This document shows, in pieces, positions 20,943 to 33,308 of a stretch of DNA of 64,000 nt. The stretch comes from Neurospora crassa OR74A. Lineage: Eukaryota > Ascomycota > Sordariomycetes > Sordariales > Sordariaceae. The notes under the pieces were generated by a model. That model was not told the DNA's origin. It saw only the letters and a list, made by a program, of their open reading frames with translations, and ran no database searches. The translations under genes and the position numbers were made by a program. Position 1 is the stretch's first letter, and each line of letters begins with the position of its first letter. The stretch lies in the NCBI RefSeq assembly GCF_000182925.2, contig NC_026506.1, positions 2,604,001 through 2,668,000 of the forward strand, read 5' to 3'.

Positions 20943-22981
20943 TCAACGCGCCTTATCCATCTTCTCTTCCAACCATCCCAACACAATCTCCCTTCCCCTC
21001 TCATCCAGATCCCCAACACCTTCCAAATCGCCAATCGCCATGTCCTGATCGTCCACCACGCCCACGTCCGCCACCTTGACCCTCCTCGCCGCCTCCAGCT
21101 CCCAGTGGTGGAGGTCGATCAAGTAATCCTCGTCCCACTTCCGCCGCTCTTTGAGTTCCAACATCTCAATGCTCCGCTGCATCAGCAGCGCCAGTTCGTA
21201 CGCTTGCGTGCGGAAGCTGTTCTCGCCAGCGGTGATGGCGACCGGGGGTTTGCGGTGTTTTCGCGTTTTGAGACGAGGGCGGGGTTTCTTCTTTTCCTCT
21301 GCTTCGCCTTGTGCTGAGTCGCCCTCTTCGTATTTCTCTCCCTGGCCTTCTTCTTCTTCTTCTTCTTCCTCCCCCTTTATCTTCTTCTGCTTCTGCTTCT
21401 GAACACCACTAAGTCCCTTTTGATTTCTGTTCCGGGCCGCGGCATCAACAACCCCATCATCCTTCCCCCCCTCCGACGACCCAATCTTCGCCAAAGCATC
21501 ACACTTGAACGGCAACTCCGCCGACGGCGTCTCATACAACAATAACGTATCCGGCAGCTTAAGCATGGAGTGCCTCGGCGGGAAATGCACATAGCTCTTA
21601 CGTGGGAACTTGCCAGGTAGAATCTCTACCTTGAGAGTTTGTTGGAGCATGTCTTCGGCCGCTACCTCGTCCGGCTCGCCTTCGGCGTCGTTGATCATCG
21701 ACATGTGCATACGGTAGTGCTCCGAGTGCTCCGAGTTGTCGGGATCGAGGTCGTCGGTGGGGTTTTGGCTGGCTGGGAGGGGCGACGGAGCCGGAGGTTG
21801 GTGAGGAGGGGGAGTAGAGGGGGAAGTCAATGGGTCGTGGGGTTCGCTGGGGACGTCCGCGGGGACGTTGATGTCGCCGCTGCTGACACCATTGGCGCCG
21901 GTACCGGCACCGGTAATCAATGGCCCTGGAGGTGGCGGAAAAAGCCATTCAGGAACATACTTCTCATCAAAAGTCGTCGGAACAAAAAGTCCCGCCGTGT
22001 GGAAAAACAGACAAGCGCTAGCAAAGCTGTCAAACAGTCCCGACGGCGAGCCAAAGAGATCTTCGAGCCGACGCTGATAATGGGCAATGATGGGTGAGGT
22101 GGCAGCCGGTCCTGCATCTTTGTCGAGGTCGCGGTTCAGCTTGTGCAGCTGCTCCTCGATAAGGATGCGGTCGTCGCCCTTGGGCCGGTGGATCGGGTGG
22201 TCAGGCAAGAAAGTGGTCCAGTCGTAGATGCCGTTGTAGGCGAGGAGACCGCGTACGGCCATGCGCGCGTGTGGGTACGACTCGGTGAGAGCCAGCCCGG
22301 CGGCCAGACTGGCGCCAAGGTAGGAGCCGCAGATGTAGACGTCTTTGCGTTTGGGGTATCTTGGTTGGAGGTTTTGAATGATCCAGGAGTAGCCAAAGAG
22401 AACGTCGTGGATAGGGGTGGGCCAGTGAAGGGGAGTTATGCTGATATCTTCTTCCTCTTCCTTGGGTAGTCGCTCTTCTTCTTTGCTATTAGGCGTCTCG
22501 CTCGATTGATATCCTTCATCGTCAAAATCGGGCTCTTCAATCTTTGGCTTGAGTTTTGGCTGTGGTCTGTCGTCGTATAAGCCAGACCATCTATAGTGAA
22601 TGACAGCGGCCGAGTATGTGTGAAGCCATGATGGGAGTTGATAGTTCGGGTCAGTCTCGTCCCGAGCAGCAAAGGGCGGGATCCAGATGATTAAAGGATC
22701 GGTTGGCGGCCGGTCAGCGACATTGTACAGACTGAGCCACAGATATCAGTCTAAAATTGGCCTTCGTCACTCACAGCTCCCAAGGAGACTGTTGATGTTA
22801 TGTTGACCACCTACCTGACGGTAATTTCACCAGAAGAGGCGCATGGAACAGTATAGCGTTCTATCGAAGGCTCAAACGGGGGACTGCTACTGTAGAATCT
22901 TCTATGGGACGCCTGGTGCGAAAATTTTGGTAAAGCGACGGTGATGCGCCTAAGTCTCAGTGCTAGAGTCCATCTGGACAT
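20943..22981 (-). CDS. Alpha/beta-hydrolase-like protein, mitochondrial-type start
   Basis: Predicted 651-residue protein from two exons, 22981-22815 and 22731-20943; the 83-nt intron runs GTAGGT...CTCAG. The N-terminus (MSRWTLALRLRRITVALPKF... then HRRFYSSS) is basic and free of acidic residues, like a mitochondrial presequence. The fold is suggested by DPLIIWIPPF (early strand), a tyrosine- and tryptophan-rich strand (AVIHYRWSG), HDVLFGYSWIIQNL and the elbow region YICGSYLGASLAAGLAL at residues 191-195, followed by RGLLAYNGIYDW. The usual GxSxG would put serine in third place; here the motif is GSYLG, with tyrosine there. After residue 300 the chain is long, Pro- and Glu-rich and low in complexity (a run of eight Glu, basic KKPRPRLKTRKHRKPP). 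Substrate unknown; possibly not an active esterase. Confidence 0.72.
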
Positions 22982-23810
22982 CTTCTACGGAGTTGCCAGT
23001 GTATGATGAAGTTCTGGCATAGTTTCTTTGTCAGACCCTTTCTCATTTCACGATTTTACAACTGAGTAAGAGGCCTTGGACACTGAACGAGAAATTCTTA
23101 CTCGTCGGAGCACCAACTTATCCCTTCGTCTCTTTCCTTTTCTAGATGCAGAAGAATACCCCATGGGAGGTTATGACTTGCCAAGCTGGATAGTCAACGT
23201 TGATGTCACGATCAAAGCTGGGTGTTGTTTTGGTGTTGTGCTGCCGCCAGAAATTGTTAAGAGACGACGACCATAAACAAATGGAGATACGTACCTACAG
23301 CAAATCACTGTCTGGCATCTGGTGGCAGCTGAATTCTATGGAAAGTGGGGCCATGTGACCCTCCACAGAACAAGCTCTCGTTAAAACCTTGGCAGAACTT
23401 GGCTTTTAGCGATCACCGCAGCCCTCCAGAACATGTTCTTGCCCAGGGCAGCACGTCATATGATGGATGGGGACGGGAATCAACGTGACAAACAACCCGA
23501 CATTTCTCTTTCAGCTTGGAAAGGGCTGGCCAGGTTATTCCAGGAAAGTATCAAACCAACTTGTCTTATATCTTTACTACCGTACCTACCTAGGTAGTCC
23601 CAATGAACCACCACCGACATTCATTCATGCTTCGTCCTTGCCGCCGTGATGCTACGATAATTCGACGATGACATTCAACAGCAAGCGTCCATAGGGGAAC
23701 CCATCCCGGTACCCCATGACACTTCATTTTACAACTATCATCATTTTGTCTTTCTTTTTTTTTTTACTGTATCTCTCTTATAATCGCATTAATACTACCT
23801 ATCTGACAAC
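22982..23810. promoter_or_regulatory. Shared hydrolase/TOK channel upstream region
   Basis: Divergent promoter region between the hydrolase-like gene and the K+ channel gene. No gene is visible. It includes a palindromic TACCTAGGTA stretch near 23585-23595 and a CT/T-rich tract just before the channel start. Confidence 0.5.
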
Positions 23811-26159
23811 ATGCAGGACGCTGGTGGTGAGAATGTGGAGGAACATCTTCAAGAGGTCGATGCGCAGTACAAGGCCTCACTTCCCAAGCTTATGGGAGAG
23901 GACCAGGCCCATCGAGATCCCAGGTAAGTCACATCAGAGTCGTCCTTGGGTACTCAGTTTGTATACGAGTATATACTGACGGTCTGGACTTTGTCAAGTC
24001 GATGGTGGTTTGCCTCGGCTGCTTTTCCCATGGTCGCAGGCACACTTGGGCCCGTTGCAAGCGCCTTCAGTATCTGTGCTCTAGTCCGGCCATGGAGACA
24101 GAATTACACCAAAGGGGCTGACATCAAGACCGCCACCTTCATCAAAGACCCAGCCTGGCTGATCGCTATCAATGCAGTCCAACTTGCCATCGCGCTAAGC
24201 TCCAACCTGGCGCTACTCCTTAACATGACCAGGAGACTCCGGTTCTCCGTCGCTCAACCCGTCACCATTGTCGGATGGTACCTTTCATCCATATGCTTGA
24301 TAGCCCTCGCAAGTACGACAGCCGGACCGCTGAGACCGGAAAACAACGACTTCATCTGGTCTGAAGCTTACTTTTACGGCATCTACGCCGCAGTCCTGTA
24401 CTTCGTTGTCGCTTCGCTCATGGTAGCTACCGTCTGGGGATCTCAGCAGGGGCACTACGCAAAGGATTTCATGCTCACACCCAGTCAGAGGACACTGATG
24501 CTACAGACCATCTCATTCCTCATCTACCTCCTCATCGGTGCCCTTATCTTTTCCAACACCGAAGGATGGAACTACCTCGATGGCGTGTACTGGGCGGCCG
24601 TGACGCTCTTTACCGTGGGATTTGGCGATTACTACCCTACCTCAACTCTCGGAAGGGCTCTCCTCTTCCCGTACTCCCTGGTCGGCATTATCAGCTTGGG
24701 TCTCGTTATTGGATCCATCCGCACTTTGATGCTAGAGCGCGGCAAGAAAAGACTTGATGCACGTATGGTGGAAAAGCTCAGACATCGCGTGTTAAGCAAA
24801 ATGGCCAAGAAGGGAAAGGATGGTATACTTACACCCATAAGGGATGCAAATTCCGATTCCCCTGAACTGTCTTCCAGCTCTGGTCTGACCGAGTTCCAAC
24901 GGCGACAATCCGAATTTGAGCTGATGAGAAAGATTCAAAAGCAGGCGACTCATAGGCATCGCTGGATAGCTTTGGCTATCTCTACAAGCACCTGGTTGGT
25001 CTTATGGCTCGTGGGCGCCAAAGTCTTTCAAGAGTGTGAACGTCAGTATCAACAATTGACCTACTTTGATACTTTTTACATGGCATATGTTAGTCTAACA
25101 ACCATCGGATACGGAGATATCACACCGGTATCCAACGCCGGAAAGTCCTTTTGGGTCTTTTGGGCACTCCTCGCTCTTCCGACTATGACAGTCCTGATCT
25201 CTAATGCAGGAGATACCATCGTGAAGGGTATCAAAGATGCCACGGACAAAGTGGCTACCGTTACCATTCTTCCTAGCGAGCGGGGCTTCAAGAGCGAGTT
25301 CAAGGCAACCTTTAATGCCCTTTCCCATGGAAAGCTGTTTACCGAGGATATTGAGGAGTCGCCCCCAGGAATACATGGAGCTTCACAGCGCCATAGGTAC
25401 AGCAGCGAGGAGAACGATGACGAGGGTGAGCAAGCTCAAGATCGAGCAGACGTTGATGCCGAAAGCGCAAACACGGGTCTGATAAAGCAGAAACAGGCGA
25501 AGAATGCAAGAAACGAAGAGAGTCATAAGAGGCGAGTGGAAGGTAACGCAGCTGAAGAGGACAGCGGCGATTGTCCTGATCGAGCAGTTCGCTTCGATGA
25601 CTCCTCTACTACGTCAGGGACGAAAGGATCGAACGGCCGGTCGAAGAAGATGGGAAACACGGATGACGAGAACCCGTGCGACCAGAACTCGAACTCAACT
25701 CCTCAGCTTCCTGAAATGACGCGTGCCGTCTCAATACCACGCCAGGACTTGCCCCAAAGCCCCATGGATCCGGCCGAGTACCACCTCACGCTGATCGAAG
25801 AGATCGGGCTAGTAATGCAACACCTCAAGAGCCACCCTCCGCGGAAGTACACTTTTCAGGAGTGGGCATGGTACCTGCGGCTCATCGGAGAGGACGAGAG
25901 CGACGCAGCTAAGCACCGAAAGCCTCACGCTCATTTTCGTAGCAGTAAGGATGAACTGGAGGGGAAAGAACGGGCGAAGTGGAGTTGGGTCGGCAGCAGG
26001 AGTCCGTTGATGAGCTCTCAAGAGGAGGCCGAGTGGATCCTGGAGCGGTTGATCGAGACGCTGACCGATGAGCTCAGAGGCGTCAAGGCCGCGAGGAGGA
26101 AGAATGAGATGAAGAATCAGAAAAGTCAGCAAACGGACACCTTCATGCCTGGTCTGTAA
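23811..26159 (+). CDS. tok1: Two-pore outward-rectifying K+ channel, TOK type
   Basis: Predicted 757-residue plasma-membrane potassium channel from two exons, 23811-23923 and 23999-26159 (75-nt intron, GTAAGT...CAAG). It shows the fungal TOK arrangement of eight membrane spans with two pore loops. The first filter is TVGFGDYYP (about residues 243-251) between spans five and six; the second is TIGYGDITP (about 406-414) between spans seven and eight. Four hydrophobic helices come first (for example WLIAINAVQLAIALSSNLAL and GIYAAVLYFVVASLMVATVW). A long hydrophilic cytoplasmic tail ends in a helical, probably conserved segment (YHLTLIEEIGLVMQHL ... YTFQEWAWYLRLIGED). TOK channels carry K+ efflux at depolarised voltages and help set membrane potential; one has been described from Neurospora. 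Fold and family are certain; the symbol is by analogy with yeast. Confidence 0.94.
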
Positions 26160-27099
26160 ATGTTGTTTCATTATGATTAAAGGGGTCACAAGTGAGGATT
26201 TTGTGTCCGAAATTCGAGACATGGTATGCCTCACACATGGTTTGTGCACATGATGCTTCCCCTCATCTTCATCGGTTGTTGTAACTGGCAATTCGTCAGA
26301 AATTCAACCGTAGCATGGCGTGGCTGAGGTTCTATCTGAAGCGCAGGCCAAGATATTTCTTTCCTATTCCGGATGACCGACGACCCTTTGCTCCCGCTCC
26401 TATTACTGGGTCAAGGCAGGAACATCCAATGTCAGTCGACGCAGAACACCTCCATCCCGAGCTGAGTCTGGAACGCAAATGACATCACCTTCTACAAACT
26501 TTCAGACATATCTTTGAATACAACGAAGTACAACAACATCCTTACCGCTACACCTATTTGGTTGAGGAACCACAAGGGTATCTTGCCAATCGATCACTTT
26601 CTGCGACGGAGGATCCAGAGAATCCTCAAGGTACATTTACCTCTCTTCATACCAGCAATGCCATGCCCGTTCACAGTCGTCTATGCTCGTCCATGTTGGT
26701 TTACTTGATGTTACTCGCCCACTCTGTCCCCGTCCGACAGCAACAGAGAACTTCTTCATATTTCCATCATCGGGTCAGTTGGGAACACTGTGAATCTGCC
26801 AAATAGGAGAACTTCCGTCGCTCCTGTTGTCTAAAAGCAGCTAGACCGGCCGAATTTGGTGTATATTGGCTTCCCATCACCCTATTGTGCAATCTACCAA
26901 CAACACGTCACTTGCAGCCAGGCATGAAGATAAATCCTAGATGAGAGGCTGACTTACACATGTGTTTTTTGCGCAGATACCCTCCCAACTTGAGCCAATT
27001 CCTACCAACAGCTTTCCAGATTGGAAACCTATATCAGCCAGTCATTCAGTAGCTTCAGGGCTATATGGGAGTTTAGCTACCCACACATAGATATCCAAG
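26160..27099. other. Intergenic, no gene seen
   Basis: Contains the 3' UTR of the K+ channel gene and the promoter of the sorbosone-dehydrogenase-like gene, which lies in the same direction. Short frames at 26514-26806 lack protein features. Confidence 0.5.
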
Positions 27100-28847
27100 A
27101 TGTTTTGGTGCACTTGGAAATCCACGGCACTGTTGTTGCCCTTTCTGTTCTTCTGGCTCTCCGGTACTTCGGTCCAAGCAGCAGCGTCGACATGCCCGGC
27201 GCCCGTGCCTGCGTCATATCCTGCACCGGTAGTCCGTAATGGTTTCGAAGCCCGGCTCGTGGCTACCGGACTCAAGAAGCCGAGAGGCGTCATCGTCGAT
27301 TCGAATGGAAGGCTACTGGTCGTTGAGGCTGGTAAAGGGATCACACACATGACTATAAAGGACGATGGATGGCCATGTTTGTCTGTGGAGAAGACCACGA
27401 CAATTGTGTCGATGAGTGATGTAAGATGAGCTCTCCGTCCTGACCGGCCGTCACCTTTTTATAAAACAACATGAAATAAAGACTAAAACCACAACAGCTT
27501 AATCACGGCATTCAACTCTCCATCGACGGAAAAACCCTCTATGCCTCTTCTTCCAACTCAGTCTACAGCTGGGCATATGACGCAGACGCCATCCGCGTCA
27601 GCGACGAGAAATCTCCCAAGACGCTCATCAGCAACATGACTAACGCGGGCGGCGGCCACTCCACCCGCACGCTCCTAATCTCACGCAAACAGCCCGGAAT
27701 CCTGCTCGTCTCGCGCGGCAGCGGGAGCAACATCGATAACGGCGCCACCGACCATTCCTCCGGCATCTCACAGATCCGAGCCTTCAACATCTCCGACCCC
27801 AACCTAGGAACACCCGGCGGCGGCGGCAAAGTATACGACTATCCCAGCGAAGGCTGGACCATCGGCTGGGGTTTGCGTAACTCGGTCGGAGTCGCCGAGG
27901 AGCCCAACACAGGCGGCATCTACAGTGTCGAGAACAGCGCGGATGGTATTAAGCGCTTTGGCGTGGACATCCACGAAGACAGTCCCGGAGAAGAGATGAA
28001 CTACCATGGTGTTCTCCGCTTCCCCTCTTCGACTCCCGCTAATCAATCCTCTTCTGTCAACCAAGGACAACAGCAAGGAGGAAACCACGGCTACCCCTAC
28101 TGTCTCGCCCTCTACAACTCCTCTGCCTCCCCTTCCTTCCCCTCGTTAGGAGACCTGAAAACCGGCTCCCAATTCACCCACGACTCAACGCCCTATTCTA
28201 TCCCCTTTTTGCCATCTTCCGACTCCTCCTCCACCTCCTCCTCCCCACAAGCAAAACCAATCAACATCACCACCTCCGACACCTCCTGCTCCTCCACCAA
28301 CTTCATCCCTCCCCGCCTCACCTTCCCCGCGCACACCGCCCCTCTCGACATCAAGTTCAGCAATGGCAATGGCAACGACAATCAAAGTCTAGGTCTAGGT
28401 CTAGCGTACATTTCTTTCCACGGAAGCTGGGACCGCTCTACTCCCGCCGGGTACAAATTATCCGCTGTGCGGTTCGATACAAGTAAAGGGGAACCGTTAG
28501 AGGCCAGCGATAGCACGAACAGTCTTGTGGACGTCATGTGGAATCGGGATGTGAGCAAGTGTCCGGGGCAGTGTTTTAGGCCGGTGGGGCTGGCAGTTGA
28601 TGGACAAGAAAGGATCTGGATGACAGATGACGATAAGGGGGATGTGTGGGTTTTGAAGCAGGTTGGGGAGGTTAAAGATGAGGAAGGTGCTGATGGGGGG
28701 AGTGGCAGTGGAAATGTTAATGGGGATAGTGATAGTGCCGCTGCCCCAATGCGTGCCAAGAGGAGTGGGAGTTGTGCGGAGTGGTTGGGGGTGGGAATGT
28801 CGGCTATGGCCGCGGTTATTGGGAGTCTGTTGTTTGCTGTGTTGTGA
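27100..28847 (+). CDS. Secreted sorbosone/glucose dehydrogenase-like, GPI-type end
   Basis: Predicted 556-residue secreted protein from two exons, 27100-27420 and 27498-28847 (77-nt intron, GTAAGA...ACAG). The signal peptide (CTWKSTALLLPFLFFWLSGT) is clear. The body is a six-bladed propeller of the soluble glucose/L-sorbosone dehydrogenase class: NGFEARLVATGLKKPRGVIVD, a blade with LNHGIQLSIDGKTLYASS, NMTNAGGGHSTRTLLIS, WGLRNSVGVAEEP, then MNYHGVLRFP, LGLAYISFHGSWDR and PVGLAVDGQERIWMTDD. In this class the HGSWDR and GLR/NS segments shape the PQQ pocket. The C-terminus is a Ser/Gly-rich linker followed by a hydrophobic tail without basic residues after it (GVGMSAMAAVIGSLLFAVL), which fits a GPI anchor signal. 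It may be an extracellular sugar or alcohol oxidoreductase on the wall; the cofactor is inferred from the family. Confidence 0.85.
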
Positions 28848-29325
28848 GTAGGTTATGGTGTTTGAGGTTTGGAGGAGGCAGAGTATGTCTGCGATGATCA
28901 TCAGTTACGAATAGGGGCGTTGCTTGATTATTTGTTGCCTAGGTGCACTAAATCAGACTTGTGAGAAAGGAGACGACGATAGCCTCTACAACAGCCACCT
29001 AAATTTTTGCGTCTACTTGCTTGAAATGCTAGGCTGAGTGCCGGTGCATTGCTCGAATTGCTGGGAAATAAATACGAATGATTTTCCTAGCGACTATACG
29101 CAACCTAAGATGTGCCGCTTGCCCATATGGATGAAGGACTATCTTCAGACTCTTATTTCCCCCATTTCTCTCCTAGATTGACCCGAGTTACCGTGACCTG
29201 TCTCATCCCCCAACGACCAGAGATTGATACCACCAAATGTAGCGTGTGTGAACAGATCCCAAGCATATGGTTCCACGCTTCTTGATTAAAGGATATATGC
29301 ACCTCAGATTACCCCCAGACTAGCA
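28848..29325. other. Convergent intergenic, no gene seen
   Basis: Space between the 3' ends of the sorbosone-dehydrogenase-like gene (plus) and KAR5 (minus). It should hold only 3' UTRs and terminators; nothing else was seen. Confidence 0.5.
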
Positions 29326-30995
29326 TCATATTTCATAGGGCAACGCAGTCGTGTTTGCAGACGTTTCCCAAACCGACGAGTAGAGAGGGGCCTCAAAAGA
29401 CTGCAAAGCACCAGCAATCTGCTCAAACGACGAAATCATGAACCCAGCCACCTCGCCAAGCGCCAAGAGTGCGAGGTTGCGAACAGCAGAGGGCGGTAGG
29501 CCATAGGATCCCATGACGAGAGAAGCGGTAGGGCAAACGATGTAGGGCCACCAGCTGCGCGAGGAAGCACCGGTCAACAAGGACTCGTTCACAGACGATG
29601 CCGCTTCCGCGGTGTTCTCCAGTATGTCGAGGATATCGTTGGTGATGTTGGAGGCTTGTTGGAGTCTTTGCGTTTGGTCCTCGTATTTGGTGGCTAGGGT
29701 CTCGGTGACGGCGAGGAGGCGGTCCATTCCTTGCTCGAGGTTGTCTTGACGGAGGGCTAATGCGGCGGCTTGTTGGTTGGAGAGTTCCTATCCAGGGTTA
29801 GTCACACGATGTAAGTGACGGTCACTGTCAGGAAGATGGCCTACAATTTGTTGTTGTAGGGCGGTGGTTGATGCTGCGGCTGTGGCAACCACCGCAACTA
29901 GGGCTCCAATGCCATCGTTGGCTCGGACGGAGACTTGTTGAAGGGCATGTTCGTGCGCATGGGCCACTCGTGAGTGACCCTCAAGAACACCAGTAAGCAG
30001 TAGGTTGAGCAGTTTCTGCAGGTCTTCGGCTTGTTGTTGGCTGTCGTGTAGGGAGGCAAAGGACCTTCGGAGTGTTGCTTCAACATCGGTCGCCAAGTAT
30101 TCATGAACCATGGCAAGCCCATCTCTCAGTTTATCGATCTGTGGTGTGAGGTTGTCGAGATTTTTCATGGACTGTTGTGTCCGCAGGTCAAGTCGATTCA
30201 TTTGCTTCTGAAGCTGAGCTTCCACGCCTTCTGTAAGGTTCTTCATCACATTCGTGAGTCGTTGATAGAGGAGAATGTTTTGTGCTGTAAATCACTGTCA
30301 GCTACGACTCTGAAACGGTGCGTCTCAACCTAGATACCATACCTTTCTCATTATCCGCTCTGGCCGCCTCACAGAACCGCAAGGCCTTGTGCCGATAACT
30401 AATCCACGTATTCCACGCAGCATCTGACGACTTCATGGCTGACAGGCAGTGATCGATTTCATGACTGCTGACGTGGAGTTGTGCTTGGTCCCGGATCGCA
30501 ATCTGACTCAGGGCCGGTTCACGGAACTTGGCACATTGCGCCGGGATATTGAACCTGCCTCGCTCCAAATCACATATCGCTAGACTGGCAGCGTAGGAAT
30601 CAACAAAGTCGCGAACTTGCCGACCAGTGTCTGTGAGGATTGTGGCGTCGTTCTTTCCGTCTACCAGCTGGCAGTTGTTGACTAGGAGTCGGGCGGCCAC
30701 ACGATGGCAAAACGGTTCTGATTCGAGTTCTTGAAGTTCACTTAGGGCGACGGCGTAGATATTTGGTAGGCGTGAGGACGCTCGAAGCAGATCCGAAGGC
30801 TGGATGTTGCGGTCGATGTTGACTTGATGGTCGGCTGTGTTGCGGTCATATTATTAGTCAAGCCCTGCAGGCAGTGCTCTGATATTACTTACGAACTGCC
30901 ACTTTTCTTTCACCTCCCCACGAAAAGGCCAGAGAAGGTGTAGCTGTAACGGCACAGAGAGCCGTGAAGAGAAGCTTCCTGGCCATAGTTGTCAT
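29326..30995 (-). CDS. kar5: Nuclear fusion protein KAR5/Tht1-like
   Basis: Predicted 498-residue ER/nuclear-envelope protein from four exons: 30995-30893, 30834-30343, 30284-29845 and 29787-29326. The three introns are very short (57-58 nt). A second in-frame ATG at 30986 would give 495 residues. The N-terminus has a signal peptide ([20 protein letters not shown]). The lumenal part is Cys-rich and helical ([65 protein letters not shown]), the arrangement of the Tht1/Kar5 family. Coiled coils follow ([20 protein letters not shown]) and then hydrophobic stretches ([15 protein letters not shown] and [17 protein letters not shown]). KAR5 is needed for nuclear envelope fusion in karyogamy, so a role in the sexual cycle is expected. 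The family is recognised by pattern, not by a search. Confidence 0.85.
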
Positions 30996-32080
30996 GTAAG
31001 TGCAATGCGACAGGCTGATGATGATATACTGATAAAGTCAGATGCGTCCAGAAGAGTGCCGTCGAAGGGACTTCGGCAGTAAGAAATGGAGATTCTGGCA
31101 ATATTGGTAGTGCAATTTTGGCGATCGAAGTTTGTGGCCATGCAACTGAAAATTCTGTGGTGTTTTTGAAGAGAAGGAGCGATTCAAGAGAGGGAAGGAA
31201 GGAAGGTGTATGAGGGTAAGTTGGCGATCGCGACTGCCCAGGATAAGAGAAGCGGACTTGAATTTAGCGGGACAAGAATCACAGGATTGTGAAACCGCGA
31301 AAAGGTTTCGTGTGAAATGACTTCACTTGAAGTTCGCATCGAATATGACTGTGATTGTCTGCCGAGCTCGACTTTTGCTGGTTCTTAATCGTCTGATGTG
31401 ACGCTGTCCTCTCCAACAGAAGCGAGCCTAGACAAAGATTTGGGCTGTAGACCACTTGTCTTGACATCACTGGAATCTGCATCTTTTCATCCGGTATCGA
31501 GAAAGTGCAAACAGCTCGCTTGAGACAGTTTGGAAGACTTCGACCGTGACGGGTGTTCTGGGTGGTGATGACTATCGTGAGGTTGGCATCCGTAAAGTCG
31601 TCATCGGAAAGCTGGACGATTGTCGAACGGGAGATTAATTCAACATTCAATCTGAATATTGTGAAACAATATGTTCCATCGAGTAAACTCTACACTTCCA
31701 CGCCCTGTGCCATTTTCTTTTTGAAGATTTCTTACTCGAGATGAATGATGTCGGATGGAATAACATCTGTTGGTGTTCGTCGTTGTTTCTTAGCCCAAGC
31801 GAATAGCAGCAGCGAGACTATGCGGATACGACCCTAACCCTGTTGTATTTACAGCCAATCACTAGCTGCATTGCTGTGCCGCGTCAGGTCCGATACATTT
31901 TTTGGAGCTCTCCGAAGATCCACTCGGTTCATCCCACCACCCGGCCGGCTTGCCATTGACTCGGTGCTGCCCTTGCGACTGCCAGAACCTCCGAACTGGA
32001 GCGCCGCGTCTCTTCGCCAATTCCGGTTCCGCATCGTGACGACGGCCACCACCCTGCCGACGACGACGACACTCACCACG
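30996..32080. promoter_or_regulatory. Shared KAR5/MRPL6 upstream region
   Basis: Divergent promoter region. A 123-codon minus-strand frame at 31279-31650 is open but shows no domain, signal peptide or splice context, and I do not call it. The frame of MRPL6 stays open back to about 31871, but those codons do not resemble a targeting peptide. Confidence 0.45.
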
Positions 32081-33157
32081 ATGTTCGCCCCAAGCCGAAG
32101 GAGGGTCCTTGAGGCCGTTGCCTCTTCCTCATCTTCTCCCGTCGTCACACTCCCCGGCTTCCTGGTGCCCGCCTTCCAACAGACTGCCGGTGCCGCCGCC
32201 CGGCGCAACTTTTCCGCGACGACAACCCGCCCGTCCAAGCTCGGCCGCACCCCGCTCAGTATCCCTCCTGGCGTCGAGATCACCATTGGCGAGCCCTTCG
32301 TCAAGCGCGACATGACGCAGTGGAAGCAGCAGCCTAAGCGCAAGATTACGGTGCAGGGCCCGTTGGGTTAGTTTGTTCTATTGTAAAATCGACTTGGCAA
32401 AAGGACCAGATGGGTGTTTTATTTGAGGATACGCAACGAAACTGGAGCGGGCGCAACAGATGGGCTGGGAGAGGCCCGAGAGAGAACGTTGTTTATGGGT
32501 GTTTGCGCGAGAGTGCAAAGGGGACTAGGATGGGAGCAGAGCAGCTGGCTGACTTGTTGCACGTGTGCGTGTGCTTTTTCACAGGACAACTCGAGATGGA
32601 CATTCCCGACTTCATCAAGATCGACCACGACGCCGAGGCAAGGAGAGCGACCCTCAGCGTAGCGAACCGGGACGAGAAGGAGCAGAGAGAGATGTGGGGT
32701 ATGGCAAACACCTTCCTTGTCTTGGAGAATGTGGAAAGTTACGGGCGGCCAGTCAGCTGACGATTTCGAATCTTTCTTGGACAAAACAGGAACAACATGG
32801 GCGTACCTCAACCGCTTCATTATGGGTGTATCAGAAGGTCACACGGCCGTGTTGCGTTTGGTCGGTATCGGTTACAGAGCTACAATCGACACCCGCCCCG
32901 AGAAGGAGGAATACCCCGGCCAGCAGTTCGTCTGCCTCAAGCTCGGTTTCTCCCACCCCGTCGAGATGGGCGTTCCCAAGGGCATGAAGGCCAGCACGCC
33001 GCAGCCGACAAGAATCCTGCTTGAGGGCATCAACAGAGAGCAGGTCATGACCTTCGCCGCTGATATCAGGAGGTGGCGTGTACCGGAACCCTACAAGGGT
33101 AAGGGTATCTTTGTCAACGGCGAGACCATCAAGTTGAAGCAGAAGAAGATCAAATAG
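32081..33157 (+). CDS. mrpl6: Mitochondrial ribosomal protein L6 (uL6m)
   Basis: Predicted 255-residue protein of the mitochondrial large ribosomal subunit, from three exons: 32081-32366, 32585-32698 and 32790-33157. Both introns (218 and 91 nt) interrupt a glycine codon after its first base. The start at 32081 gives a basic, Ser/Ala-rich presequence ending in the typical AARRNFSATTTRPSKLG. The L6 core follows: GKLGRTPLSIPPGVEI-like start, [57 protein letters not shown] split over the last junction, and the signature near the end, PEPYKGKGIFVNGETIKLKQKKIK. L6 sits near the factor-binding site of the ribosome. Identification is secure. Confidence 0.95.
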
Positions 33158-33308
33158 AGGACGCGCGGTGGGTTTTGGTGGCTGATATGGTTGTTGATGA
33201 GGATAAGGGGGGAATATTGTACATTTAGTCTATTATTTTTTTTGGCACACACATGGCCTCATAACGGCCCGATACCTGCCATAACCTGTACACTATGACA
33301 CCGAGGCT

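Noticed and set aside
31279-31650. Minus-strand frame of 123 codons
   Set aside because: It lies in the KAR5/MRPL6 divergent region and shows no domain, signal or splice evidence; composition resembles non-coding DNA.
31871-32080. Upstream extension of the MRPL6 frame by 70 codons
   Set aside because: The added residues do not resemble a targeting peptide, and the start at 32081 already gives a good presequence and context.
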